DNA from: Persicaria tinctoria
Lineage: Eukaryota > Streptophyta > Magnoliopsida > Caryophyllales > Polygonaceae
Direction of reading: 5' to 3'
Length of the DNA: 64,000 nt
NCBI GenBank assembly: GCA_037127255.1
Contig: JBANSL010000001.1
Span: 28,638,501 to 28,702,500, forward strand
Shown: piece after piece, positions 20,953 to 31,199 of the stretch
Layout: the number at the start of each line of letters is the position of its first letter
Position numbering within the stretch: position 1 is the first letter of the stretch
Position numbers and translations under genes: made by a program
The notes under the pieces: generated by a model
What the model was told of the DNA's origin: nothing
What the model saw: only the letters and a program-made list of their open reading frames with translations
The model's database searches: none

Positions 20953-22016
20953 AATTTGTTGTGAAAAATATAATATATTTTTTCCGCTTTTTTTTTCGTT
21001 TCAGAATTTTTTGTTGTGCAAATATAAGAGTACGATGTCCAAATATAATCTTATGTTGTGCAAATATAACATTTTATTGTGCAAAATGTAATATGTTTTT
21101 TTTCCGCTTTTTTTTCCATCTCAACATTTTTTGTTGTGCGAAAAATAACTTTACGTTGTGCACATATAACAATTTGTTGTGCAAATATAAATTTTGTGCA
21201 AATGTATAAATAAAAATATAGTAGATGTGAATTACATAATAAAATATAGATATTTTTTGTAATTCCCATATTTATGGGGTCGTTTTTGTAATTTCCCAAA
21301 AGGTCTTCTTCAACCTCCCTCCCCGTCGTCCCGGCCCCAATCTGGAATGAAACCCGGCTCATTTGCTCCGGCCTCGCTCCCTCGCTCCCTCCGCCGCGCG
21401 CTCGCCACCGCTCGCTTGAATTCCGTTTTCGATTGAACTAGATCTGAAGCCGATTGAATTAGATCTGAAGTCAAATTTGAGCGAGCGAGACATCGAAGAT
21501 TGAATTAGATCAGAATTTTGATTGAATTAGATCTGAATTAGATCTGAAGTCAAATTCCTTCAGTCGCCTTGCTTCAGATCGAGGCATCGAAGCTTCCGAT
21601 CCGGTCGCCCTCGCCGAAGTTCTGCACGCAGCCATGGCTGCTGTCGAGGGAAGCCACAGATCTAATTCGACCTCAGATCGCTACCTCGCTCTCGATCTGC
21701 TCGCCTCGCTCGCTTGCCGTCGTCCATGGCTGCTGTCGAGGGAAGCCACAACCTTGGCTTCAATCGCCTTGCTTTCAATCGGATCTGAGCGGGGGAGGAA
21801 GAGCGATGATGAACAACAGAGAGGAATGGGGGCACAAACGGGATTAGGTTTTAGGGGTATTTATTGTGGCCATTTTGCAAAATTGTCCAAACACGCATCT
21901 ATTTCGCAAAAACGTCCAAAAAAGTGCCTATTTCGCAAATTTTTTCTAAACTAATTACATTTTTGAAAGAAATAATTAATATATCTACAAGATAAAATTA
22001 GATATATTTATTCAAC

Positions 22017-22530
22017 AAAAAATTTGCGAAATAGGCACATTAATTGGACTAATTTGCAAAATAGACGCGGATTTGGACAAATTTGCGAAATAGCCCCAAT
22101 ATATACTTATTCTCAAAGAATCTCTCTCCTCTCCTGATTCTTCTCCTCTGCCTCTCTCGATCTGTTTTCTCTCTCTCCGCCGGACCTCCATCTTCCTCGC
22201 CAGACTTCCACTCGCTCGCAGCCGCCCTCACTCGCTCACTACCGGTCTCGCCGCCTTGGCCGCCTTCCATCGTCTCACCGCGTTCCCCCTGTCTATCCGC
22301 CTTCGCGCACCTTCTTCCTCTGGTAAGTGTTCTCGATCTCACGCTCTAATCTCACCGACTCTCTCCTCCGGCCACCGCTCTAATCTCTCGTCTCGCAATT
22401 GCAGATGCTAGAGTAACTGTCGATAGATCTGGAATAGACCTATCTCGTTGAGTCGCATCTCTCGCCGAGTCTCTCCTCCTTCGCTCTGTCTCGCTGCTCG
22501 TCTCGCCTAGGTATACACTGAACCTCACCT
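22017..22530. repeat. Left TIR and CpG/pyrimidine-rich arm of the Pack-MULE
   Basis: The terminal 90 bases hold three TTTGCRAAATAG words; 22120-22530 is a CT- and CpG-rich arm resembling a plant 5' untranslated leader. It could provide a promoter, as seen in some plant Mutator ends; that is inference only. Confidence 0.6.
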
Positions 22531-23052
22531 TCTTCGATCCCTTCCAGTACTTGTTTATTCGATCTGTTTCCTTCCAGATTTCCTTGTTGATGCGTGGAGT
22601 TCTTGCTCCCTTCCAGATTTATGCTAGTATTTTGTATATCTGATTTATGTTGTATTCTGAATGTCACATTGAGCAGAATCTGTGTGGTTTTTTAATCGTT
22701 TCACTCTTTACATTTTCATACGAGAGTAATAGTCATATGAACATGCGTTTTTTTGCTATTTGAGTCTGCCGACAGCGAATTCAGAAGAGTTGGGTTGGTA
22801 TGAGCAGAACCTGTGTGGGTTTTAAATTGTTTCACTCTTTACATTTTCATGTGGAATTGAGTGATTGAAGGAATTAGTATGCACATTGTTTTCCAGATTT
22901 TTGCTGCCAATCCAGTGGAAAGAAGATTGAAGGAATTAGTATGCACATTGTTTGTGACTTTTTGCTGTTGCCAAGTTGTTGGCTTTCTAAATCATATACC
23001 TTATGCATATAGCCGGATTTTAAAATAGCATTTAACAAATCTTCACTCGTAG
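22531..23052. other. Intron- or UTR-like segment of the Pack-MULE
   Basis: No coding match. Two local duplications are visible: GAGCAGAAYCTGTGTGG with downstream TTTCACTCTTTACATTTTCAT (near 22673 and 22803), and GAAGGAATTAGTATGCACAT (near 22868 and 22929). The end, CTTCACTCGTAG, reads as a splice acceptor for the myosin exon. Confidence 0.5.
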
Positions 23053-23199
23053 GTGTGATGAGAAGGCTTTGGAAGATTCACTTTGCAACCGTGTGATTGT
23101 GACTCGGGATGAGTCAATCACAAAATATCTTGATCCAGCTGCTGCTGTAATCAGCAGGGATGCCTTGGCCAGGACTGTTTATTTAAGATTATTTGATTG
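23053..23199 (+). pseudogene. Captured plant class XI myosin exon (motor domain)
   Basis: The exon, bounded by AG at its start and GT at its end, encodes [19 protein letters not shown] followed by [16 protein letters not shown]. This is the plant myosin XI motor segment preceding the loop that leads to the relay helix. The intron to the next exon is preserved and the frame is intact across the junction (split Trp codon). The rest of the roughly 1500-residue motor protein is missing. Confidence 0.8.
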
Positions 23200-23407
23200 G
23201 TATGATGTGTTTTATGTTGGCCACTTTCATTTGTCAAGGATTGGTTAAAAAATTCATCTAGTTCTTCATTTTTGAGTTAGCTTCCTAGTTTTTGTCCTAT
23301 TAACCTTTTTGCTAGTTGTGATTTGGTACATCGAAAGATAGTTTCCTTCTTGAAGTCTATTAGCATATCATCTCTATTTTAATTCCCCCTTTTGCTTACT
23401 GCATTAG

Positions 23408-23509
23408 GATTGTGAACAAGATAAATAGCTCAATCGGCCAAGATCCAAATTCGAAGCTTCTCATTGGAGTTCTTGACATTTATGGTTTTGAGAGTTTCAA
23501 GACAAACAG
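23408..23509 (+). pseudogene. Captured myosin XI exon (switch-2 region)
   Basis: The frame reads [20 protein letters not shown], then [19 protein letters not shown] is the myosin switch-2 motif. The next family residues (SFEQFCIN) are absent: after KTN the sequence continues in intron-like DNA from the GTGCTT donor. No further myosin exons are recognised, so the capture ends here. Confidence 0.85.
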
Positions 23510-23870
23510 GTGCTTCACCGGTATGCTTTTGCTATTTTTATACACCAAAAAGAATGTTTTCATGCATAGAGCTGCCAATTCATGTGAAAATTCTTGTAAC
23601 AATTCTAGATTAATAGATAAGATAAAGAGGATTGTGGCTTTATTTGGTAATGTTGCCTCAAGATGTACATAGATATTAATCCTATAAAATCATCAGTTAC
23701 TGATGGACAGGGCTGCTGGCTCTTGCTAGATGACGACAATTATTTATAAGCAAGATTAATGACGAATGTAAAACTAAGCATAAACTGGATATGTATTCGT
23801 GTGGGATCCAATGACTGCATACTGCATTGTTCTTATGTTCGCTTATTTTTGCTTCCGAATGTTTTCCTTA

Positions 23871-23957
23871 GAGTTGCACAACTCGAGCTTAGAGTTGCAC
23901 AACTCGAGCTTAGAGTTGCACAACTCGAGCTTAGAGTTGCACAACTCGAGCTTAGAG
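23871..23957. repeat. Four tandem 21-bp units inside the captured region
   Basis: AGAGTTGCACAACTCGAGCTT is repeated four times. AGTTGCACAACT is a perfect palindrome and a variant of the 22-bp minisatellite core in the rest of elements A and B. Confidence 0.9.
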
Positions 23958-24447
23958 TTAGTACTTGTGTCCACAGCCATTTTAAGGAGTATTTATGCTG
24001 TCAGTGAATGAACATTCTCTCTAATTCAAATCTCTAAGTGCCCTTTGAATCCTTTGATGAGCGTAAATATGCGGTGTAGAACTTCAATTCATAACTTGAT
24101 CACAGGAAATCTCTTCCTCCAATCTGTCTATCAAGAATTTTATGCTGCTGTTTGGTCTCTGTACAGGCAAACCTGAATCAACCTGAAGTTTTACTTGCTT
24201 GAAAAAGGGTTCATTCATATCAACACCCTTGCTACATGGTAAGATTTTCCTTCATCTCATTCCCTACATGTGTTTCACCCAATCTGCTGGTGTTTGGATT
24301 GAATAAAACTGATGCAGAAACGCTGTTGCTTTCATTCATATCATACTTCTTGTTTGATGTCAAATTTTCTTGGATGACTCATATGATTACGTTCTAGTAA
24401 TGTCTAGCATGATCTAGTAAACCTTAAACATCATTTCTCTGATTCAG

Positions 24448-24513
24448 GAAACGAGCAGAGGAAGATGACGCAGTTTCAGATGCTAAAGCCAAAGCTGAGA
24501 AGTTTGCGCAACG
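24448..24513 (+). pseudogene. Captured DUF89 phosphatase exon 1 of 5 retained
   Basis: The frame KRAEEDDAVSDAKAKAEKFAQ matches the region before the catalytic fold in plant DUF89 (damage-control phosphatase, pantothenate-kinase-2-linked) proteins. The expected donor after the Arg codon is lost (TT instead of GT), so the frame runs into VN and a stop. The N-terminal exons are not present. Confidence 0.6.
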
Positions 24514-24938
24514 TTTTGTGAATTGATTTTTGTTTGTGTTTCCCTATTTATGGCAGCTAAGAAATTCATTTTTTGTGTCAATTCTGTGAGATTGTGCCCA
24601 CAGGCAATGTATTAAGGACTATTAGCTTCCTCATAGTTGAGCAATTCTCTTCATTCACACAGCTGAGAAATAAAGAATCGCTTCTCTGTCTATCCTAGTT
24701 AAGTAGTTATATATGAGTAGAGATTCATGCAAAGAAAATTTTTTAGGGAATTTGAAAATTGTTTCTTCTACTTTGAATTAGTAAATGTTTAAATTGTCAT
24801 GTGCCAACATCAAGTGCCAAAGAGAAGAGAAGGAAAAAAAAGGGTATCTCCAACAGTTGCATGTTGATACTTGGTACTGCCTTTAAAGAAGTAAACTAAT
24901 TTCATTAGTTAATTTTTCATGACATGTGCTTTTTGAAG

Positions 24939-25005
24939 GTATGCTGACATACTTGAAGACTTCAAGAAAGATCCAGAAAGTCACGGTGGACCTCCTGATT
25001 GCATT
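24939..25005 (+). pseudogene. Captured DUF89 phosphatase exon 2
   Basis: It encodes YADILEDFKKDPESHGGPPD then CI, a conserved stretch of plant DUF89 proteins, with AG acceptor and GT donor preserved. It is in frame with the next exon. Confidence 0.8.
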
Positions 25006-25129
25006 GTAAGCAGTGTTTTATAATCAACTTCATTTTTTCTTCAAGTATTATTATATCTGCTTTTAGATATATATTCATAATAGATGCTGATGATGGGCTT
25101 TTCTTTTCACTGTTTTGTGCTGTTCTTAG

Positions 25130-25198
25130 CTTCTCTGCAGACTTCGGGAGCAAATCCTCCGTGAATTAGGACTCAGAGATATATTTAAGAAAGTTAAG
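25130..25198 (+). pseudogene. Captured DUF89 phosphatase exon 3
   Basis: It encodes LLCRLREQILRELGLRDIF and KKVK with intact splice borders (TTCTTAG before, GTATGG after). This matches the DUF89 family directly after the preceding exon. Confidence 0.85.
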
Positions 25199-25543
25199 GT
25201 ATGGTCCTTTTCTCTTCTATATTATGGTAAATAAGGAGGCCTTTGTGGGGAATGAATTATAAAAAATGGGATGAAATGTGGTGTGGAATCAACTTTCTCA
25301 GTCATGACATACTGACTAAAATGTTATGTCAAGTCTCTTATTTTCTCTGCCACACTGATTCTAGTTCCTAGTGATTTATTCTTGCAACGCTCTCACAAGG
25401 TAATAAGTTGAAGAATGCATCCCATATTAGACTCTACTTCTCTCTTATCTGATGAAGCAACATATGCTGGGCATATTTTGATTTCCTTCTTTGATCCCCT
25501 TCCTCTTATCAAAGAGACCATACATAAATTTGTACTCCTACAG

Positions 25544-25692
25544 GATGAAGAGAATGCCAAGGCTGTGCCGCTGTGTCCCTATTTAGTCATGTGATCAATC
25601 TAAATGACGCTATTGAGGATCCAGAAAAACGGTTGGAGAATCTGGTTAGAGGCATTTTTGCAGGAAATGTATTTGATCTGGGTTCTGCGAAG
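25544..25692 (+). pseudogene. Captured DUF89 phosphatase exon 4, frameshifted
   Basis: It opens DEENAKA, then a small indel near 25565-25580 shifts the frame; the continuation reads LFSHVINLNDAIEDPEKRLE and NLVRGIFAGNVFDLGSAK. The last motif is a hallmark of the DUF89 metal-dependent phosphatase fold. The frameshift makes the captured gene non-functional. Confidence 0.85.
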
Positions 25693-25909
25693 GTACCATA
25701 TGGGTTTTCCTTACACGCTTATTACTATACACCTCTTTTGCTTATTATACTGTTAGCTTTTCAAACTTGGCCTAAAATCTGACATTCTTTATCTCCCTTT
25801 TTCTATCCCATGTCTTCTACACCGTTGACACAACATGATAATAACTGCCACTCCTTTTGCTGATCCAAACATATGTTTTTTTTGTGCATCTTCTTTGTGT
25901 TTTTTGAAG

Positions 25910-25960
25910 CTTGCAAAGGTATTCTCAAAGGATGGAATGTCCTTTCGTGCAACTTCTAAG
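25910..25960 (+). pseudogene. Captured DUF89 exon 5 start, merging into minisatellite
   Basis: It reads LAKVFSKDGMSFRATSK, the next DUF89 motif. It then runs directly into three 22-bp units (GTGCAACTTCTAAGACTGAG). The catalytic metal-binding region that should follow is absent. Confidence 0.75.
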
Positions 25961-26009
25961 ACTGAGTCGTGCAACTTCTAAGACTGAGTCGTGCAACTTC
26001 TAAGACTGA
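25945..26009. repeat. Three 22-bp minisatellite units at a captured exon edge
   Basis: GTGCAACTTCTAAGACTGAG with TC closing the unit occurs three times. It is a clear relative of the GTGCAACTCTTA unit of the arrays, and its first copy overlaps the coding end of DUF89 exon 5. Confidence 0.85.
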
Positions 26010-26626
26010 ATTTGATGGACCTCTGCGAGCTGTTCTGAATGGTGAGTTGCCCAATAAATTGGCTTGCTAGTTCTGTTCCGTAATAAATCATGTTTGATAG
26101 TGTAATTTATGATCCGAGGGAGCACGTAATTTATGTTCTCAGATTGTGAATTTTTAGTTTGTTGAATGCTTAGGGATTGTAATTTGCCATTGTTGAGTGA
26201 CCCATTCCCATCAAGGCCTGTTTTTTTTAAAAAAAATATTATTATTATTATTATTATATTTAAATTTTTTTATGCATGAGCTGTTGCTTTGCTGAACAAT
26301 TTCACTATGCAAGTTGTTTCATGTTTGATTACAAACTTTTTCATGGCTAATATTTTATTATTATGACTAATAAATCTCCTCTACTACGCCCTTTCTTTTG
26401 CTCTCCAATCTTATTTATGATATACTTTCTTTCATGTGATTTGAATTTGAATTACAAAGCTTCTATTTCTTTGGTCAGGGTATCATGTTTCTCATCTGCA
26501 TATCAGTCTTTGCTGCATCTGTAATATATCTGGGTGTGATTGTAATTGCTGAGCCATTAGAAGAGTTGAGATACACGGTAGACCTGCTATTTTTGCTGAT
26601 ACTTTCTTTGCTCCAGTTGATTCAAA
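26010..26626. other. Intron- and leader-like DNA before the actin fragment
   Basis: It contains an ATT microsatellite (about 26237-26260). The last 140 bases look like the leader intron end typical of plant actin genes (CTCCAG before TTGATTCAAAATGG). The piece EFDGPLRAVLNGE near 26010-26046 could be coding from another gene, but I cannot name it. Confidence 0.45.
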
Positions 26627-26686
26627 ATGGCTGACGGAGAGGGTATTGAGCCACTTGTCTGTGACAATGGTGCTGGGATGGTTAAG
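26627..26686 (+). pseudogene. Captured actin first coding exon
   Basis: ATG opens MADGEGIEPLVCDNGAGMVK, then a GT donor. Plant actin genes have their first coding exon end at exactly this Lys codon. The N-terminal nucleotide-binding loop (CDNGAGMVK) is intact apart from conservative changes. Confidence 0.9.
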
Positions 26687-26770
26687 GTATGCAAAACACA
26701 TTTACTATTAATAATTGGAAGTAAGAATGTATTGCAAAAGTTCTCCCTCAACGTTGCCATTTGTTGATAG

Positions 26771-26812
26771 GCTGGATTCGCTGGAGATGATGCTCCAGTG
26801 GTCGTACAACAG
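26771..26812 (+). pseudogene. Captured actin exon 2, truncated
   Basis: It reads AGFAGDDAP, the next actin motif, then VVVQQ instead of the conserved RAVFPS, and a GT. Most of this exon (about 390 bases in plant actins) is missing. It is a deletion joint within the captured gene. Confidence 0.8.
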
Positions 26813-26943
26813 GTAAGCCTATCATTAATCAAGAGAGCAAATGTGTTGTGTTTGAGTTGAGCTATACATTGATCTGGTTAACCTTCTTAGGTGTGTGCAA
26901 GTTTGTATATTGCTGGATTGCTGATTTATTTTTGCCATGGCAG

Positions 26944-27164
26944 GTATTGTGTGTGGACTCTAGTGTTGGTGTTAGCCACACAGTTCCAATTTACGAAGGG
27001 TACGCTCTCCCACACGCATCTTGCGTCTTGATTTTGCAGGCCGTGATCTCACTGATCACCTCATGAAAATCTTGACTGAGAGAGGATACTCGTTCACAAC
27101 AAGTGTTGAGCGTCAAAATGTGAGGGACGTGAAAGAGAAGCTTGCATACATTGCTCGGGGTTGA
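26944..27164 (+). pseudogene. Captured actin central exon, frameshifted
   Basis: It reads [20 protein letters not shown] then ALPHA. One base is missing near 27018, after which the actin sequence continues in another frame ([39 protein letters not shown]). A TGA follows at 27162-27164. The C-terminal actin exons are absent. Confidence 0.88.
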
Positions 27165-27415
27165 GATGTGTATTAGGCATAAACTGCTGGCAACTTCTGG
27201 TAATCACTTTCTTCTCTTTGCTTTTAGTTTTCTGAATTTAGCCTGGTTTGGGATTGTGCTTGTCTATGTATAGTTGCATGGTGTGCTTTTTATGTTGCCT
27301 CCAAGAGTCCCTGCTGTCACACTTTCATTGTATCTTCAAATGTGTTACTGAAACATTCTGCTTTGTCACATTGTATCTTCAAATGTGTTACTGAAACATT
27401 CTGCTTGTGCTTCAG

Positions 27416-27598
27416 ATATGGATATATGGTAACAGCTTTGAGTCCTTCCTCATTGCTGTCATCAATCCCAACAGAGAAGCTCTTGAATCATGGGCTGAAG
27501 AAAATGGGATTGAAGGGGGCTTCAGTTCCGTATGTGAGCATCCGAAGGCGAAGACTTACATTCTTGAGCAACTGAACAACATAGCTAGAGAAAACAAG
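27416..27598 (+). pseudogene. Captured long-chain acyl-CoA synthetase exon
   Basis: It encodes IYGNSFESFLIAVINPNREA, LESWAEENGIEGGFSS and EHPKAKTYILEQLNNIAREN, the C-terminal domain of plant long-chain acyl-CoA synthetases (LACS). These activate fatty acids to CoA thioesters. Splice borders AG and GT are intact. The adenylate-forming core of the enzyme is missing. Confidence 0.88.
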
Positions 27599-27679
27599 GT
27601 CCTTTCTCTTCCTGCCATATAGATATGTCTCTGATGGAGAGGAATTGAAACTCAATGTTATACTTGATTCACTTGGCAG

Positions 27680-27799
27680 CTGAAAGGTTTCGAATTCATT
27701 AAGGCTGTGCATCTTGACCCGATTCCATTTGATATGGAGCGTGATCTTCTAACCCCGACGCTGAAGAAGAAGAGGCCCCAGTTGCTGAAGCATTACAAG
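27680..27799 (+). pseudogene. Captured acyl-CoA synthetase exon, next to last
   Basis: It continues LKGFEFIKAVHLDPIPFDME, RDLLTPTLKKKRPQLLKHYK. This is the conserved LACS C-terminal motif (FEFIKAVHLDP and the KKKRPQL stretch), in frame with the preceding exon. The donor GT is intact. Confidence 0.88.
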
Positions 27800-27959
27800 G
27801 TTTAGATCTTCTCTCTATTCTTCCTTGTTAAAAATCTCTTACCGTATCCCCTTCATTGTGGAAAACCGGAAGAACATGATGAATGTTGAGACGCTCGGGT
27901 TGTTATAGAAACGTACCATTGCTCAAAACAAGGTTCTGAAGTGGTGAATCTTGTTGCAG

Positions 27960-27998
27960 GATGTAATCGACAGCTTGTACAAAGGAGGAACCAAGTGA
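27960..27998 (+). pseudogene. Captured acyl-CoA synthetase terminal exon
   Basis: It reads DVIDSLYKGGTK and stops at TGA, in line with the family C-terminus. It follows a preserved CAG acceptor. The last three coding exons are thus intact in frame, although the gene start is missing. Confidence 0.8.
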
Positions 27999-28255
27999 GA
28001 GAGATCCCTCATCAGGGGACGAGACGTACATCATGAGTTTCGAGATCTGTAACACCCACCTTGGGTTTGGAAGGAATCATATGCCTGGAACTTGGATACA
28101 CATTATCTGTAATTTTGGATTAGTCAACATAGCAAAATATAGATTTGATTTTCAGTGGAAGCAACTGTTTTGCCTTACATGGTTTAATTCACATGATTCA
28201 TATAGCTTTCGATGGAAAGCATTACATTATAATATGCCCAAATTAGATTAAAAAG

Positions 28256-30840
28256 TGCAAGAATAATATTCTAATATGCCCAAATTAGATTTTTAGTTTA
28301 TGAAGAATCAAATTAGATTTTAGTTTGTATGAATAAAACTATACATTTCATGAATAACACTATTAAATTTTAGAGTTGCACGACGCTGTTGTAAGAGTTG
28401 CACGACTCTGTTGTAAGAGTTGCACGACGCTCTAATTTTTGCACAACAATTCTTTATTTTTGCACAACAATCGAGACTTGTGAAATTGTGTCTCCACATA
28501 ATCTTATTTTTTGTAATTATAATTTTATACTTTTTAATAGATTATTGCACAACACGGTTTTATTTTTGCTCATCAATAGAGTAAAATTGCACAACATGGG
28601 GGATTGGTGAAATTTTGCTCTACACGAAACTAAAAGCTACTATATAATATAAACTTTTTTTTATAGGATTTCATACTTATTGCTGATAAGCATGAAATTA
28701 TATATAAAAAAATTAAGTAAAAAATTGATATTGTTTTATAGTTTTTATCATCATAAAAATAATCCAACCTAATAATAAATGAAATATTTTTGCACAACAT
28801 GCTCTTATTTTTGCTCAACAATTCTTTATTTTTGCACAACAATCGAGACTTGTGAAATTGTGTCTCCTCATAATCTTGTTTTTTGTAAATATAATTTTAT
28901 ACTTTTTTAATAGATTATTGCACAACACAGTCTTATTTTTGCTCATCAATAGAGTAAAATTGCACAACATGGGGGGATTGGTGGAAATGTGATCAACATT
29001 ATATTTAAGAGGTTGCATGACTCTGTTTTAAGAGTTGCACGACTCTCTTGTAAGAGTTGCACGACTCTTGTTTTAAGAGTTGCACGACTCTCTTGTAAGA
29101 GTTGCACGACTCTGTTTTAAGAGGTGCACGACTCTTGTTTTAAGAGTTGCACGACTCTGTATTAAGAGTTGCACGACTCTGTATTAAGAGTTGCTCGACT
29201 CTGTATTAAGAGTTGCACGACTCTGTATTAAGAGTTGCTCCGGTTTGGCCTTGCCTCCATTATAGTATTCAAACCTTTGATTCAGATGGTAAAAAGGATA
29301 ACGCCCCATCTAGATTTTAACAACAGCAAATGTAAGTTGTGCTGTCGTGCAACTTTAAGGTGCTGTCGTGCAACTTTAAGATGCAATTGTGCAACTCTAA
29401 TTAAGGGTTGTGTCAACAGCTTTTTAGAAATTAAAGGGTGTGTCAGCGGTGTTTGCAATTTTAGTGCTGACAGAGTTATAAAGAAATAAAATTGATCAAT
29501 ACATTTTCATCACTAAAATTGCAAACATCGTTGACACTAGTTGTTTTCTTTGATTAACAAAATAGAAAAAGATGTTGACACTACAGTTGTGCAACTCTAA
29601 ATTACGGTTATGCAACTTTAAAATACAGTTTAAGAACCAAATTAGATTAAAAATTGCAAGAATAATATTATAATGTGCCTAAATTAGATTTTTAATTTAA
29701 GAAGAATCAAATTAGATTTTAGTTTGTATGAATAAAACTATAAATTTCATTAATAACACTATGAAATTTTAGAGTTGCACGACGCTGTTGTAAGAGTTGC
29801 ACGACTCTGTGTTAAGAGTTGCACAACTCTGTGTTAAGAGTTGCACGACTCTGTTTTAAGAGTTGCACGACTCTGTTGTAAGAGTTGCACAACTCTATTT
29901 TAAGAGTTGCACGCTTATGTTGGAAGAGTTGCACGACTTTGTTGTAAGAAATGCACGACTCTATTTTAAGATTTGCACGACAATCGAGACTTGTAAATTT
30001 ATTCTCAACATGATCTTATTTTAAAAAAGTGCTGACGTGAAAAAAAAATTATTTAAAAAAAGTGCTGACACAAATAGAATAAAAAGTGCACAAATTAGAA
30101 TAAAATGTGCACGGATAATATTATAAAGTAAAAAAAAATTGTTATCCATGTAGAAAAAAAAAACTAGATTTGGATCATATTTGTGAAATTGTTATCCATG
30201 CTTGATGGAATTGTTCGACATCATTTGGTCGGCTTATGATTCATTTGTCCTGTGCTTCTTCGATTCTTTGTGAAATTGTTATCCATGCTTGTGAAACTCT
30301 AAAAAAAGTGCTGACATGGGAAAAAAAAAGTGCTGACACAGAAAAAAGTGCTGACACGGAAAAAAGTGCAACTCTAAACTCTACTTGGATTATATTTGCA
30401 CCATTTATGGTTATTTTTGCACAAAGTACTCTTATATTTGCACGATAAAAGGTTAAAAAATAAAATAAATAAAAACTAGACTTGGATCATATTTGCACAA
30501 CTTATGATTAAATTTGCACAACGTCCTCTTATATTTGCACAACTTACTTTTATTTTTGCTCAACAATAGGTTATTTTTTGCAAAACAATCGAGATTTCTG
30601 AAATTGTTCTCAACATGATTTTATGTTCTCTCAATATTATTTTAAGAGTTGCACGACTCTGTTGTGGGAGTTGCACGACTCTGTTTTAAGAGTTGCACGA
30701 CTCTGTTTTAAGAGTTGCACGGCTCTGTTGTACGAGTTGCACGGCTCTGTTTTAAGAGTTGCACGGCTCTGTTGTAGGAGTTGCACGGCTCTGTTGTAGG
30801 AGTTGCACGACTCTGTTTTAAGAGTTGCACAACAATCGAG
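28256..30840. repeat. Pack-MULE right interior: 22-bp arrays and higher-order repeats
   Basis: Arrays of AGAGTTGCACGACTCTGTTTTA units lie at about 28372-28436, 29005-29235, 29770-29985 and 30640-30835, all opposite in orientation to those of element A. Between them TTTTTGCACAACAATCGAGA words recur. Two larger direct repeats are visible: 28256-28395 resembles 29650-29790, and 28430-28620 resembles 28790-28985. There is no credible gene. Confidence 0.85.
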
Positions 30841-31199
30841 ACTTGTGAATTTATACTCACCATGATCTTATTTTATCTCAATATATTTTCATACTTTCTC
30901 AACTATATGTTATTTTTGCTTAGTATCATCCAAATATAAATGTAACCGTATGTTGAGCAAATATGACTCAAGTCTAGTTTTTTATTTTAAATCTTTTTTT
31001 AACATTTTTTCGTGCAAATATAAAAGTACAATGTGCAAATAATCCAAATATAAATGTAAGTTGTGTAAATATGACATTTTGTTGTGCAAAAATAAAAATA
31101 AAAATATAGATATTTTTTGTAAGTTGTGCAAATATGATTTTTGTAATAAAATATAGATATTTTTTACAATTTCCATATTTATTGGGTCATTTATGTAAT

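Larger units (their letters stand above)
19450..21946. mobile_element. Mutator-like element A, 2.5 kb, with 9-bp target duplication
   Basis: The left end GGGGCGTTTTGCAAAATGAC and the inverted right end GAAAAAATTTGCGAAATAGG belong to one TIR family built of repeated 'TTTGCRAAATAG' words. TAAACTAAT occurs at 19441-19449 and 21947-21955, a perfect 9-bp duplication. Inside each end lies a CpG-rich arm of about 0.4-0.5 kb (19540-19915 and 21300-21840). The middle is AT-rich and holds two arrays of the 22-bp unit GTGCAACTCTTACAACAGAGTC. No transposase or captured gene is recognised. It is non-autonomous. Confidence 0.85.

Noticed and set aside
23053..27998. Functional myosin, actin, DUF89 or acyl-CoA synthetase genes
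   Set aside because: Each is missing most exons, and frameshifts occur in DUF89 exon 4 and actin. They are carried fragments.
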